NCBI GenBank assembly: GCA_000320545.1
Contig: ADNK01000540.1
Span: forward strand, 17,501 to 42,166
DNA length: 24,666 nucleotides
Origin: Bigelowiella natans CCMP2755
Taxonomy: Eukaryota > Cercozoa > Chlorarachniophyceae
Direction: 5' to 3'
In this document: in pieces, positions 1 through 9,791 of the stretch
Numbering within the stretch: the stretch's first letter is position 1
Layout of the letters: each line of letters opens with the position of its first letter
The notes under the pieces: generated by a model
The model's database searches: none
Seen by the model: the letters and a program-made list of their open reading frames with translations, nothing else
What the model was told of the DNA's origin: nothing
Program-made: the position numbers and the translations under genes

Positions 1-40
1 TTGTTAATATTATTGCTAATTAGGAACCCAGAGGGAAATC

Positions 41-3000
41 ATGTGGCGGAAACAAAGTAGAGCGAAGCCAAAAACTGAGCTTGGCAGCACCTCTCTTATT
101 TCAGCAAGTCAGAACGGCCAAACCGACATGGCAAATCTCCTGGTCAAGAAGGGGGTTGAACTTGAGGCAAAAATCAAGGAGGGCTGGACTTTAATGATGG
201 CAAGTCGTCATGGCCACACCGACATCGCAAAGCTCTTGCTCGAGAAGGGGGCTAAACTTGAGGCCAAAAACAAGAATGGCTGGACCCCTCTAATTTGCGC
301 AAGTCATCATGGCCGCACCGATGTTGCAAAGCTCTTGATCGAGAGGGGGGCCAAACTTGAGGCTAACAACAAGGATGGCTACACCCCTCTAATGTTGGCG
401 AGTCGTCATGGCCACACCGACATCGCAAAGCTCTTGCTCGAGAAGGGGGCTAAACTTGAGGCTAACAATAAGGATGGCTGGACCCCTCTAATTTACGCAA
501 GTCATCATGGCCGCACCGATGTTGCAAAGCTCTTGATCGAGAAGGGGGCTGAACTTGAGGCAAAACACAAGAATGGCTTCACGCCTCTAATGTCAGCAAG
601 TCGGTATGGCCACACCGATGTTGCAAAGCTCTTGATCGAGAAGGGGGCTGAACTTGAGGCAAAATGCAAGGATGGCTTCACGCCTCTAATGTCAGCAAGT
701 CGGTATGGCCACACCGATGTTGCAAAGCTCTTGATCGAGAAGGGGGCTGAACTTGAGGCAAAATGCAAGAATGGCTTCACGCCTCTAAAGTCAGCAAGTC
801 GGTATGGCCACACCGATGTTGCAAAGCTCTTGATCGAGAAGGAGGCAAAATGCAAGAATGGCTTCACGCCTCTAATGTCAGCAAGTCGGTATGGCCACAC
901 CGATGTTGCAAAGCTCTTGATCGAGAAGGGGGCTGAACTTGAGGCAAAATGCAAGGATGGCTTCACGCCTCTAATGTCAGCAAGTCAGTGTGGCCACATC
1001 GATGTTGCAAAGCTCTTGATCGAGAAGGGGGCTGAACTTGAGGCCAAATCCAAGGATGGCATCACGTCTCTAATGCTAGCAAGTTGTCATGGACGCACGA
1101 ACACTGCAAAGCTCTTGATCGAGAAGGGGGCTGAACTTGAGGCAAAATGCAAGAATGGCTTCACGCCTCTAATGACAGCAAGTCGGTGTGGCCACACCGA
1201 TGTTGCAAAGCTCTTGATCGAGAAGGGGGCTGAACTTGAGGCAAAATGCAAGAATGGCTTCACGCCTCTAATGTCAGCAAGTCGGCATGGCCACACCGAT
1301 GTTGCAAAGCTCTTGATCGAGAAGGGGGCTAAACTTGAGGCAAAACACAAGGATGGCTGGACCCCTCTGATGTTGGCAAGTCGGTATGGCCACACCGATG
1401 TTGCAAAGCTCTTGATCGAGAAGGGGGCTGAACTTGAGGCAAAATGCAAGGATGGCTTCACGCCTCTAATGTCAGCAAGTCGGCATGGCCGCACCGATGT
1501 TGCAAGGCTCTTAATCGAGAAGGGGGCTAAACCTGGGGCGAGATGTTCTGCAGCAAAGACAGCCTTGAATTGGGCACAGGAATCCCGCAATCAAGACATG
1601 GTGAAACTTTTGGAACAGCATGTCGCCGTTTGTGAATCAATGGAGTCGGATTCCAAGCAACATCCTAAAAAGGAGATTGCACACAGACCAAAGTCAATGC
1701 CACCAAAGTCTGGTAAAAAGAGAGCAGAAGCACGTACAGCTGGAGAGTCTCTCGTTGCTAGACCCAGCAAAAAGGTCATTATTTCGAATGGTGCTTGCAA
1801 AATTTGCGAACAAATGGGATCATAAATGTGCTACTGCTGCTGTGTCAGGCAAAATTCGGATCAGGTGAAGAGAGCAAGGGGAAGAAATATGAGGAATTTG
1901 AACAGTTTCTCAAAAATGCCCATCTCTCTGAATACTCCCAAACGTTGCGTCGCGATGGTTATGAGTTCCTCCAGGACTTAATCGACATGGTAATATTTAT
2001 GGTCTAGGTATGTAGGGTAGTTCTGGATGTAATATTTAGCATTCTTCCTATTGTTGTAACATCTTAGGAGAGTGACGAAATTGAGAAATACTTTCCGAAA
2101 AAACCGCACCGTAGAAGGTTCAAAAAGGCGATCAAGGAAAAGAAAAAGACCACCTCAACGAAACCCAGCAAAATGCCGAAGCCTGTCGTTGACCACAAGT
2201 TTGCATTAATTATTGGTAATGGAAACTATAGTACTGGTCCATTGGGATTAAACCCTATCAATGATGCCCAAGTTGTAAGAGAAAAATTTGAAAGTGAGTA
2301 CGGCTACAAGGTCTTCTATCATGAAAACCTGGAATGTAAAGAAATGAATGAGGCTCTTAATGAATTTGAAGATGCTCTCTCCCAAGAGACAGGCAAATCC
2401 CTGGCAGTTGTATTTTTCGCCGGCCATGGGGTCCAAATAACAACTAATAAGGGCGTGGTCGAGAATTTGCTACTGGGCATTGATAACGTCTACAAGAATG
2501 AAACTGAAAGGTAGAGAGGTTACTGGCTCTTCGATTGTCATTCAAGTAACTTCATCTTCTTGTTGCAGGCAAATGCAAAGGAAAGAAATAAGTACCAAAA
2601 AAGTAGTCGAAGCCTTAGAGGCAGCAGACGTCTCGATAAAAATCATGTTACTGGATTGTTGTCGTAATGTTTCAGGTATTCCAATCCATGAGTCATCAAA
2701 CACCTGTCTAACAACACAGCCACAATTTGCTATTACATTAGGACTGCCACGTTTCATGGCAAGTAAGACTCGTTCAATAACGAGAAGTGGTTTCGCAAGA
2801 GAAGAGTTAGAAGGATGCATGATACTCTACGCTTGTCAACCAGGTGAATTCATATTTGAGAACGCAAAAAGATTCTTCGGGCCAAAGAACACATTTGATC
2901 TGTGTGTGTCATTCAAATGTCAGGCGAGGAAGCTCTAAATGGGGACAGCAAGAACGGACTGTTCACCAAGTCGTTGATGGAAGCCTTTGAAAGCCAGAGG

Positions 3001-3165
3001 AATGAGAGGAATTCTCCAAGATTCAGCGATCTCGTCAAAGAAGCTGAGAAAATCATGAAAGATCGAAATCAGCATCCTGCTGTTGAAATTCCGTGCATGG
3101 GCGATTGCAATGACATCTGCATCGATGGAACCCTCTTCAAACACTGGTATCAGACTCTGCTGTAG
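41..3165 (+). CDS. Ankyrin-repeat / SAM / caspase-like (peptidase C14) fusion protein
   Basis: Proposed exons: 41-1712, 1865-1989, 2068-2510, 2569-2843, 2924-3165 (918 residues; all phases agree). Residues about 10-540 carry 15 full ankyrin repeats plus one decayed copy, with the pattern GFTPLMSASRYGHTDVAKLL. A SAM-like domain follows (about 564-625, ending KYFPKK then HRRRFKKAI). A caspase-type domain starts near residue 640 (FALIIGNGNY). Its catalytic His is H719 in FFAGHGVQ (codon 2425-2427) and its Cys is C778 in LLDCCRNV (2660-2662). A GLFTKSLMEAF segment matches the C-terminal part of the C14 fold. By family knowledge, ankyrin and SAM modules mediate protein binding and C14 domains are cysteine proteases; a death- or stress-signalling role is inference. 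The first donor is uncertain: 1791 also works (intron 1791-1864, 944 residues). An acceptor-like TTAG at 20-23, followed by open frame, means the true start may lie upstream of the window. Confidence 0.9.
80..1545 (+). repeat. Coding tandem repeat array, 99-bp unit, about 15 copies
   Basis: Each 99-bp unit encodes one 33-residue ankyrin repeat. Many neighbouring copies differ by only a few bases, so DNA identity exceeds what the ankyrin fold requires. Copy 2 lacks one codon (GWTLMMAS instead of GWTPLMLAS). Copy 8, at about 774-860, lacks four codons after LLIEK, a 12-bp deletion. The array sits within one uninterrupted exon. This pattern points to recent unequal exchange or gene conversion. 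Confidence 0.95.
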
Positions 3166-5267
3166 CTGAAACGGAAGTGATGTAAGAGCCTTCAACATTG
3201 TCTTGTTGACGCGCGAAAGAAACAAGTCACGGACGCATTCTGATTCATTCTGTTCGCGAGAAAACAATGGACAAATTCATCGAATGTCTCGAATGTGAAA
3301 AGAGTTTTCATGGTGTGCACATCTGCATGCACACACATGTGAATTGACAGACACAGTGCGGTGTGCAGCTACGTCATGGCGTCTCATCTCACGTCGCATG
3401 AAGGCATACTAGCGTGCGCGCCACATGGCAACGGTGATGGCATAGGGACACATGTGTCCCGCCCTGCAATGAAGCGGGTAGCAGTGATGCTGACATGGCA
3501 GCAACATGGTTTTCGCAGTGGTTGCCTTGCATTCAGCGTGGTTGCAACAGTCTAGCAGTGCTGGTTTCTCCATTCCCAGCAACACAGCAATGATCATCCA
3601 CAATTGTTGTGGTTGCCACAGAGTGATCATTTGCAATTGTTGCGAGGCGGCAGCCATGCATGTGCATCACACATGAGGGAATGGAAACAGACTCACTGTG
3701 CAAGTTCGAAAGACGGAAATCTCGAACCACATCCAGATGCACCTTTCACGATGAAGGATGTCGTTGTGATGTTTTTCCGCGTTGCTTCCGATCTCCTCAT
3801 CCTCAAGTTGGCGCATGAACTTCACCAGTTCACACGTGCACGCTAATCACATGAATGTCGAGTCTTTTGTTCACATCAAAAATGTCAGCAGCAGCGTGTT
3901 CTCCTTTTTCTCTCCAAAGGTAGCGTCCTTGCTACCATCGTGAAAAACTGCGTTGAACGCGTTCATTGTCCACTTCAGGCAGCCAGTCACAGTCCGCAAC
4001 GTGCGTGGGAGCACACACAGCTAGACAACAAACACTCGCACCTCGTGATGTGTGGATGGAGCGCACTAGCGCATGAGAAAAGCGAAGATCTGCAGCTGCG
4101 TTCCGCTCGTTCTCCAATTTCCTTTTTTTTGTTCGGATGTGCCAGCAAAGGAAGTCTGATGAGCATTTTTCGCAATGTCTGCTCATGCTGCGCGTTTTGC
4201 AGGGTGAATGTGCACCTGCACTCCCTCCTGCCGGCCGAATGTCTTCAATCAAAGTGACTCGCGGGTCTTCATCACCATCAGACAATGAAACTAGGAACGG
4301 AGGAGTGGCTTGAATGCCACTCTTGATTCCTCATGGTTTCACTGGTTGGACCTCACTGAAGTCAGTTCGAGGCACTGCATTTCGCACACTGCAAATGTCT
4401 TGTTGCACTTTGGAAACGCAGTTCATCATCATTGTTCATTTCATCAGCAGCAGCTTCGTTGGACAGCAACCTCAGCACAATCGAGCGCCAGCCGCAGCTG
4501 AGTCCCACCTCAGGGCCATGAGCTCTGGGGCATTTCATGGGTTTTTGCCACACCACGGTCAATTTTGGCAACATGAATAGACATGGAACATCAGGTGAGA
4601 TTCCTTGTTCAAGTGAGCCGAAGCGCGTGCACGCTGCTGGGTCATTCTGCCAGTCTGCAAGTCTGGGTTGGCCAATCATGTGGTCGCATGGCACGCATGC
4701 GCTAGCACAGCATTCACCATTTGACATGTCTACGATGTGATGTGTTTTGCAGGCACAATGCAGCAAAAAATGGATCGAAGGCTCACAGGGGCTCACGTTG
4801 CTTTCCAAACGCTAGCAGCTGAGCCTCCAATTGCTGCCCTCACATCTGGACATCCTCGTTCCATTCTTTCCCCCCGATTCCTCCTCCTCCTCCACCACCA
4901 CCACCATCTCCTTCGTGACCTAAATCCTCCTCTCCATGTTGTTCCGCTTGGGGGTGACAATCTGCTTTCCATCCCGCTTCACCAGCTTTTTGCAATGATC
5001 CAGAGGGGACAGGGTGCTGCAGTGTTCCGAGATGTGCGCTGGAGATTCTCGAGGATTCTCTAAGAAACACGAGCGGTTGCTACCGGTCGGGCCTGGAGAG
5101 GCGCGAATTCACCTAGAAACATCGGCGATTTTTTTCCTAGCTGCCCAAACGGAATTTTTAGGAATTTTAAGCAGCGTTACTGGGATCCTACACGGTAGTA
5201 ATAACAGCCCTGGAGTCGCTTTGTGGCTGACTTCGAACACCATATCTTCAGCGCCTCCCCCACCACC
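3166..5267. other. Long intergenic region without a supported gene
   Basis: About 2.1 kb between two genes on the plus strand. The open frames here are short, conflict between strands, match no family I recognise, and have no splice sites joining them. Visible content: a TCC/ACC tract at 4879-4907, frequent GCATG and CACATG words, and a pair of imperfect 21-bp direct repeats near 3591 and 3623. The right end must hold the promoter and 5' leader of the 5268 gene. Degenerate transposon remnants cannot be excluded by eye. Confidence 0.6.
4879..4907. repeat. TCC/ACC trinucleotide tract
   Basis: A run of TCC triplets passes directly into ACC triplets within the intergenic region upstream of the coiled-coil membrane protein gene. 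Confidence 0.9.
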
Positions 5268-6005
5268 ATGCCAAAGAAATCTCCTCGGTCCTCTCCGACG
5301 ACTAGGAAACGCCAAAGAGCCTCGATGGAAACCGATTTCGGCTCCATCATGAGCAAGGTGAAGAAGCTTCGACGAAAGTACATCAACGAGCAGAAACGTC
5401 TCGAGGAAGAACGGCTCGAACTCCAGCGACGACATGTTAGCGCTTCTAGGGATTACAGCCTGGCGAAGAAGCAGCATCAGGAAAAGAGCGAAAACCATGT
5501 GATGGAACAGAGACTCGCAGCGGCTAAATCCAAGCAAAAGCGCGCGGAGGAAAAGTATGAAGCAAATCTAAAGGAGTTAAAGGACAAGACGAAGATGATA
5601 CGCCAACTTGAGGATAAGGAGATCGGAAGAGAGGCAAAGAGGCACTACAACGACTTCCTCTATCGTGAAAGGTGCATAGTTCGCGATTCCCGTCTTTCGA
5701 CCTTGGTAAATCTGTTTCTATTCCTTATGTGCATTGTCCTACCCATCGTGCTCCGGTCATACGCGTCTCTATTCGTGTTGGTTGTTTCACTTGGCACCCT
5801 CATCGCGAGGGCAATTGTTAAAGATGAGGAATTTGAAGATAATCCATACGTCGTTTCGGCAGCTTCGCTGCCTGGAGCCGTCCACAAGATGATAAAGGAC
5901 TTGGCGTACTACTTGATCGTGACGATGAACTGTTTCATCCCTGGAAAGCGGAGATCGTTTTTACTTCCCAGCAAGGAAGAGATGGAGACCATGCTACGAC
6001 TTTAA
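5268..6005 (+). CDS. Basic coiled-coil protein with C-terminal membrane hairpin, unknown function
   Basis: Single-exon frame of 245 residues. The ATG at 5268 is preferred over an in-frame ATG at 5223 because its context is CACCACCATG, close to the Kozak ideal, and because it begins a basic MPKKSPRSSP leader. Residues about 25-125 are charged and heptad-like (for example RLEEERLELQRR), a likely long coiled coil. Two hydrophobic segments follow, about 144-162 and 164-184, separated only by RS, so probably a hairpin. A weaker hydrophobic stretch lies at about 211-223. There is no N-terminal signal peptide. The layout resembles ER or organelle membrane adaptors such as Get1-like proteins, but I see no diagnostic motif and assign no function. 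It is convergent with the methyltransferase gene downstream. Confidence 0.75.
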   Translation: MPKKSPRSSPTTRKRQRASMETDFGSIMSKVKKLRRKYINEQKRLEEERLELQRRHVSASRDYSLAKKQHQEKSENHVMEQRLAAAKSKQKRAEEKYEANLKELKDKTKMIRQLEDKEIGREAKRHYNDFLYRERCIVRDSRLSTLVNLFLFLMCIVLPIVLRSYASLFVLVVSLGTLIARAIVKDEEFEDNPYVVSAASLPGAVHKMIKDLAYYLIVTMNCFIPGKRRSFLLPSKEEMETMLRL

Positions 6006-6569
6006 TAATGATCATCGCACCTGAGACCGCGCCTAATGCTAGAATGGGGAAAAAAACAATTATGTGTAGAATGTCTGTCTTATACGTGGTGTGATGTGCG
6101 TGTACACTACTGCATGGCAACCGAGCACGCCAGCATTCATCATGAGATGCAACGCTATCTAGCTATGGAGTAGCTGCATTGTAGCACTGTTATATCTGAC
6201 ATATTACATGTGAATCGCTGGTCATGGCACATAGTCACTCCATGTGTGCGCTAGTTGTAGCTAGCATTCGCCACATTGCCTGGGTACGATGCGTTGTGCA
6301 TGGCAGTATGTATGCAGACGCTGTGGGCTGAGTAGACGCCGCGAAACCGTGAGCGCCTACTGCTAGCGCTGCGACTGAATTAGAGTTTCACCATGTAGAT
6401 CATCACATGTGGTGAGAGCGCAATAACAACACGATGCCGACTCAGGATTGGACCATGTCATTGAGATTGCTTGTTCTGAACAACTTATCAATTTTGCAAA
6501 ACACTATTGCATGCTCGTACATCTTAATGCTACGCCGCACTGCTCCTCATTCGATTGATCCTCTTCAAG
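6006..6569. other. Convergent intergenic spacer
   Basis: This 564-nt spacer must contain the 3' ends of two convergent transcripts. It is rich in CTAG, TAGC and GCATG words and has no coherent open frame. A plus-strand frame at 6434-6640 overlaps the end of the methyltransferase gene and has no support. Confidence 0.6.
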
Positions 6570-9378
6570 CTACCTTCTGTCAGCCCTTGTCGCGTTCGGC
6601 CTTGCCTTACCTCTCTCATGATCGCGCGATAATAGCATAAGCATCTCGAAATGGAGTGTTTGAGGGAACAGATCGAATGGCCGCGTTCTGATAACCTTGA
6701 AGGGAACACCGATTAGTTTTTTAGTGCAAGGTTGAACCATCTTTTTCACGTCCTCCATCATTGATTTCGCGTTGCAGGAGACGTAGACCAGATACTTCAC
6801 TCTTTCGCAATTCCGAAGAGCTTCGATTACCTTGGGATGTAACCCCCCCCGTGGCGGGTCTACGACGGCGATGATGTCCCCCTCCGTCTGCTTAGACACA
6901 GACTCCATCACTTCCTTGATCGTCTCCTCACCTTCCCGACATAATATTTCACATTGTCAATTTTATTGATCTCAGCGTTCCGTTTCGCATCCTCGATCGC
7001 TTCTGCCACGATCTCCAACCCGTAGATCATTTTAGCACTCTTGGCGAGCAACAAGCCGATGGCACCTGTCCCGCAACAAACGTCTAGTATCACAGGCGGC
7101 GAGGAAGCCATTGTACTACTTCCCGTGGAGGAGTCTTTCGCATCGCTCTTCAAGGTGGGAACGGGTTGTTCAGTTTCAACAACTTCACCGTCCGCTCCTT
7201 CCTCCTCTTTTTTCTCGTCGGGATAGGGGACGGGGTTAGAAACCCAATCTCTCACTGTTTCGAATAGGCATTCCGCTGCCTTCGCGTTGATTTGGAAGAA
7301 GGCCTCAGGAGAGACGCAAAACCGGACGCCAAGCAGAGATTCATGGAAATTTCCAGGACCAAAAATAACTTCGGTCTTCGAGTCACAATTCACCTCAAAT
7401 CTAGTTTCGTTGTACTGGATGAGAGCCGAAACTATGCGATAACACGATCTGCTGCTCTCCTCATCGCCGCCATTGCTGCTGGCTGTACCGCTGCTTTGTT
7501 CAATCTCTTTATCATTACTACCACCGTCATCATTACCCTTCTTTGTAGCAGCAGCAGCCCACCCTTCGTTGAGCTGCTCACATACCTGAAGCAACCCGTT
7601 CCGTATTGCATCCAGCTCACTTTTCTGCAAACCCTCAGATTTTATTTGCACGACAACAAGAGCCTCTTTGGTGCTCTGCGAGTTGCGGACCATGACCTGC
7701 CTGAAAACCCCCTCGCCTATGATGCGATCGTAGCACTTGTGCTTTAGAGACGTCGAGCGCATGAATGCCGTCATTCTTTCCGCAACCTCGATTGCCACCC
7801 TCGGGACATGTGTGCACAAGGATGGATCGGCGACATTGGCGCAGCCGCTACCGATTTCACCCAGCTTTTCATCCCCATCCTTCACTCTCTCCCTGATCGA
7901 GCCGACCGTGAATCCAAACATAGGCTGCCCGGTGAGGACGTCCGTTCCTGCAGTGAACTCGCACTTGTTTCGATAGCCCTCCAACGCAGGGGAGGGACAT
8001 ATCTTTTCTACCACGGAGAGTCTCCCTCCCCCCATAGGCCTTTTCCCTCCGTCGAATTTCCAGTACCTTCACACAAAATACCAGAAAAGGAAGTGTTGGG
8101 GTTGTTTTTACTTGCTCTAAGCCCAGTCACTCTATTTTGTTACTACTTACAGTTTTGTCAGTTGCCGAGCCAGTCTCTTAATATGACTGCGGGCTTCGAT
8201 GTCCTTGAGTCTCAGCTGCTCTTCATACGGAACGCGCCAGTACGGGGTTGTGACGTTCCTTGCATTTCGAGCGCGTCTGAGCTTAGTTTGGATAACTTCA
8301 TCCGATGACTTCTTCTCAGTTGATTCTGCAGCTGAGACTGTTGCCAGAGAAGGCCTCTCCCCCCCCTCTTTTTTGTTGAGGGCTACCAGGAGCTCTCCAG
8401 CAGACTGGGCAAAAACTGTGCCGAGGCGCCTTTGCCGTGAACCTGTACCGTTGTTCTGGAAAAAGTCAATCTCTGCTGCCATCCTGCTGTTTTCCATCGA
8501 CGGCCGGAAAAGGCAGTCACCCGAGGTCACAGTTCCAGATGTAGAGTACAGTATCCACCGTTTCCCCTTATCCTACAGAGAATAATAACATCTTCAGAAC
8601 CAACTTGTGTGTTGTCGTCAGTCTAGTTGGAAATAATATATGAAAAGAAAGAAACTCTGCGGAACCTTGACTTGGACGAGAGCATCCTTGCAGCCTGTGA
8701 GACTACATGTTCCTCCTCCGCTGATACGGCCAACGTTCTCCCAAAAGCCCTCGACGTTTAGCGTTTGACTTCTCCTCTTGACAGCTCGCCCGTCATCTTG
8801 CTCACGTTTTCTCTTTCGCTGCAAATCTTTCGCATTGATCTGGCGACATTGCATTCGGCCTCGTTCGTACTTTTTACCATCCAATGCTTCGAAAGCAGCT
8901 TCTTTCGACTCTCGATCCTACGTTGGTGTTCAAAAAATATCGCCGACACGAATAATACTGAGGGTTTTTCGCAACACATTTGGTAAGAGTTCAGACCTTG
9001 AACGTGAAAATTCCCCACGTCTGATTCTTGTGCTTTGTGATTTGGGAGATTCCAGCAATTTTCAAAGTGCCCACCATGTAAGCTTGAACCTAGGTAAAGA
9101 CAAGTTGCATCGAATCACACAAGAATTCACAACGATCCAACGAATCGACGGGCTGGCTGAACAACCCGCTTGGAGTTGTAGAACTTTGGCAAATTCTCAA
9201 CGACGAACGAAACAGGCTGCACATCCTTCACTTCCGCATCATTGTTCTGCGGCGTGGTAGAGCCACTGGCAGCCCCTGCATTAAGAGTCGTCGTCATATC
9301 ACGTCTCCATAAACGTGTGCGCCAAGGGGCCGAGACGCTTCGTTTTCCAGCAAGTTGATTCAGCTTATGAAATTCCAT
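6570..9378 (-). CDS. TRMT2A: RRM-containing tRNA (uracil-5-)-methyltransferase, TRMT2A/TrmA family
   Basis: Exons on the minus strand: 9378-9166, 9089-8997, 8917-8666, 8572-8151, 8066-6570. All junction phases agree and introns are 76-93 nt. The family uses S-adenosylmethionine to make 5-methyluridine in tRNA. An RRM spans about residues 55-130 (FVVENLPKFYNSK; TWGIFTFK; EALDGKKYERG). Conserved linker VTTPYWRVPYEEQL is followed by the catalytic region: GYRNKCEF, FFQIN, SAM motif DVCCGTGAIGLLL, VVDPPRGGLHP, the nucleophile Cys in YVSCNAKS (codon 6774-6776), and LHFEM with the catalytic Glu near the end. Two low-complexity acidic/Ser-rich inserts interrupt the core. At about 6931 the frame changes: the earlier frame stops at 6908, while the family motif continues in another frame. 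One base seems missing; restoring it gives about 825 residues. Sequencing error or a real mutation are both possible. Confidence 0.93.
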
Positions 9379-9791
9379 AATAAAGGAAGCCCAGTCCTTT
9401 TTAACACTTAAATACGATTATCACAAGTCGCATTCGACTACTATTCGTATTGGACACGATGACGACACACCCCTACGTCTGAAAGTTGCCCGCGAATTTG
9501 CGACTGCCGGGAATTAGTAAATTACGACATAAATGGAGGCTATTTCCATGCGATTTCAGCCTGTTTTGTGCAAAATAGGGCACGTAATAAGAGATCTGAA
9601 GAATCAGGCGAGACACAAGGGCGGGCGCCACGCCGTTCAGCAAGGCGTGAAAGCTCTGTGGAATCGTCCGTGGGATCTCTGATCTTGAGGAGGAGAACGT
9701 CCTGATAAGAAATCGAGCCTGGTCGTTGCGAAACGATAATCCCCGAGCGAAGCGTGGAGCTCATCGCCATTCCTGAAGAAGAAAGGCGGCT
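9379..9791. promoter_or_regulatory. Divergent intergenic region, presumed shared promoter
   Basis: 413 nt separate the start codons of the TRMT2A-type gene (minus) and the DHHC gene (plus), so both promoters must lie here unless leader exons are hidden. I see no clear TATA box or repeated operator. A minus-strand frame at 9540-9800 overlaps the DHHC start and is unsupported. Confidence 0.5.

Noticed and set aside
80-1545. CRISPR-like array
   Set aside because: The repeat unit is fully coding, has no unique spacers, and encodes ankyrin motifs in a eukaryotic gene.
505-1590. Two long minus-strand frames opposite the ankyrin array
   Set aside because: They are shadows of the 99-bp coding repeat: a period divisible by three keeps antisense frames open. 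The translations are repetitive and match no family.
3932-4285. 117-residue minus-strand frame as a gene
   Set aside because: It conflicts with an equally long plus-strand frame, lacks domains and shows no splice partners.
4362-4808. 148-residue minus-strand frame as a gene
   Set aside because: No recognisable motif, odd Cys/His-rich composition and no neighbouring exons. Could be a lineage-specific gene, but nothing supports it.
6915-6931. 17-nt intron in the methyltransferase gene
   Set aside because: GT-AG ends and phase fit, but all other introns in the gene are 76-93 nt, and removing it deletes the conserved G-E-E-T-I segment. A one-base indel explains the data better.
7292-7747. Plus-strand 151-residue frame
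   Set aside because: It lies antisense to the conserved catalytic exon of the TRMT2A-type gene.
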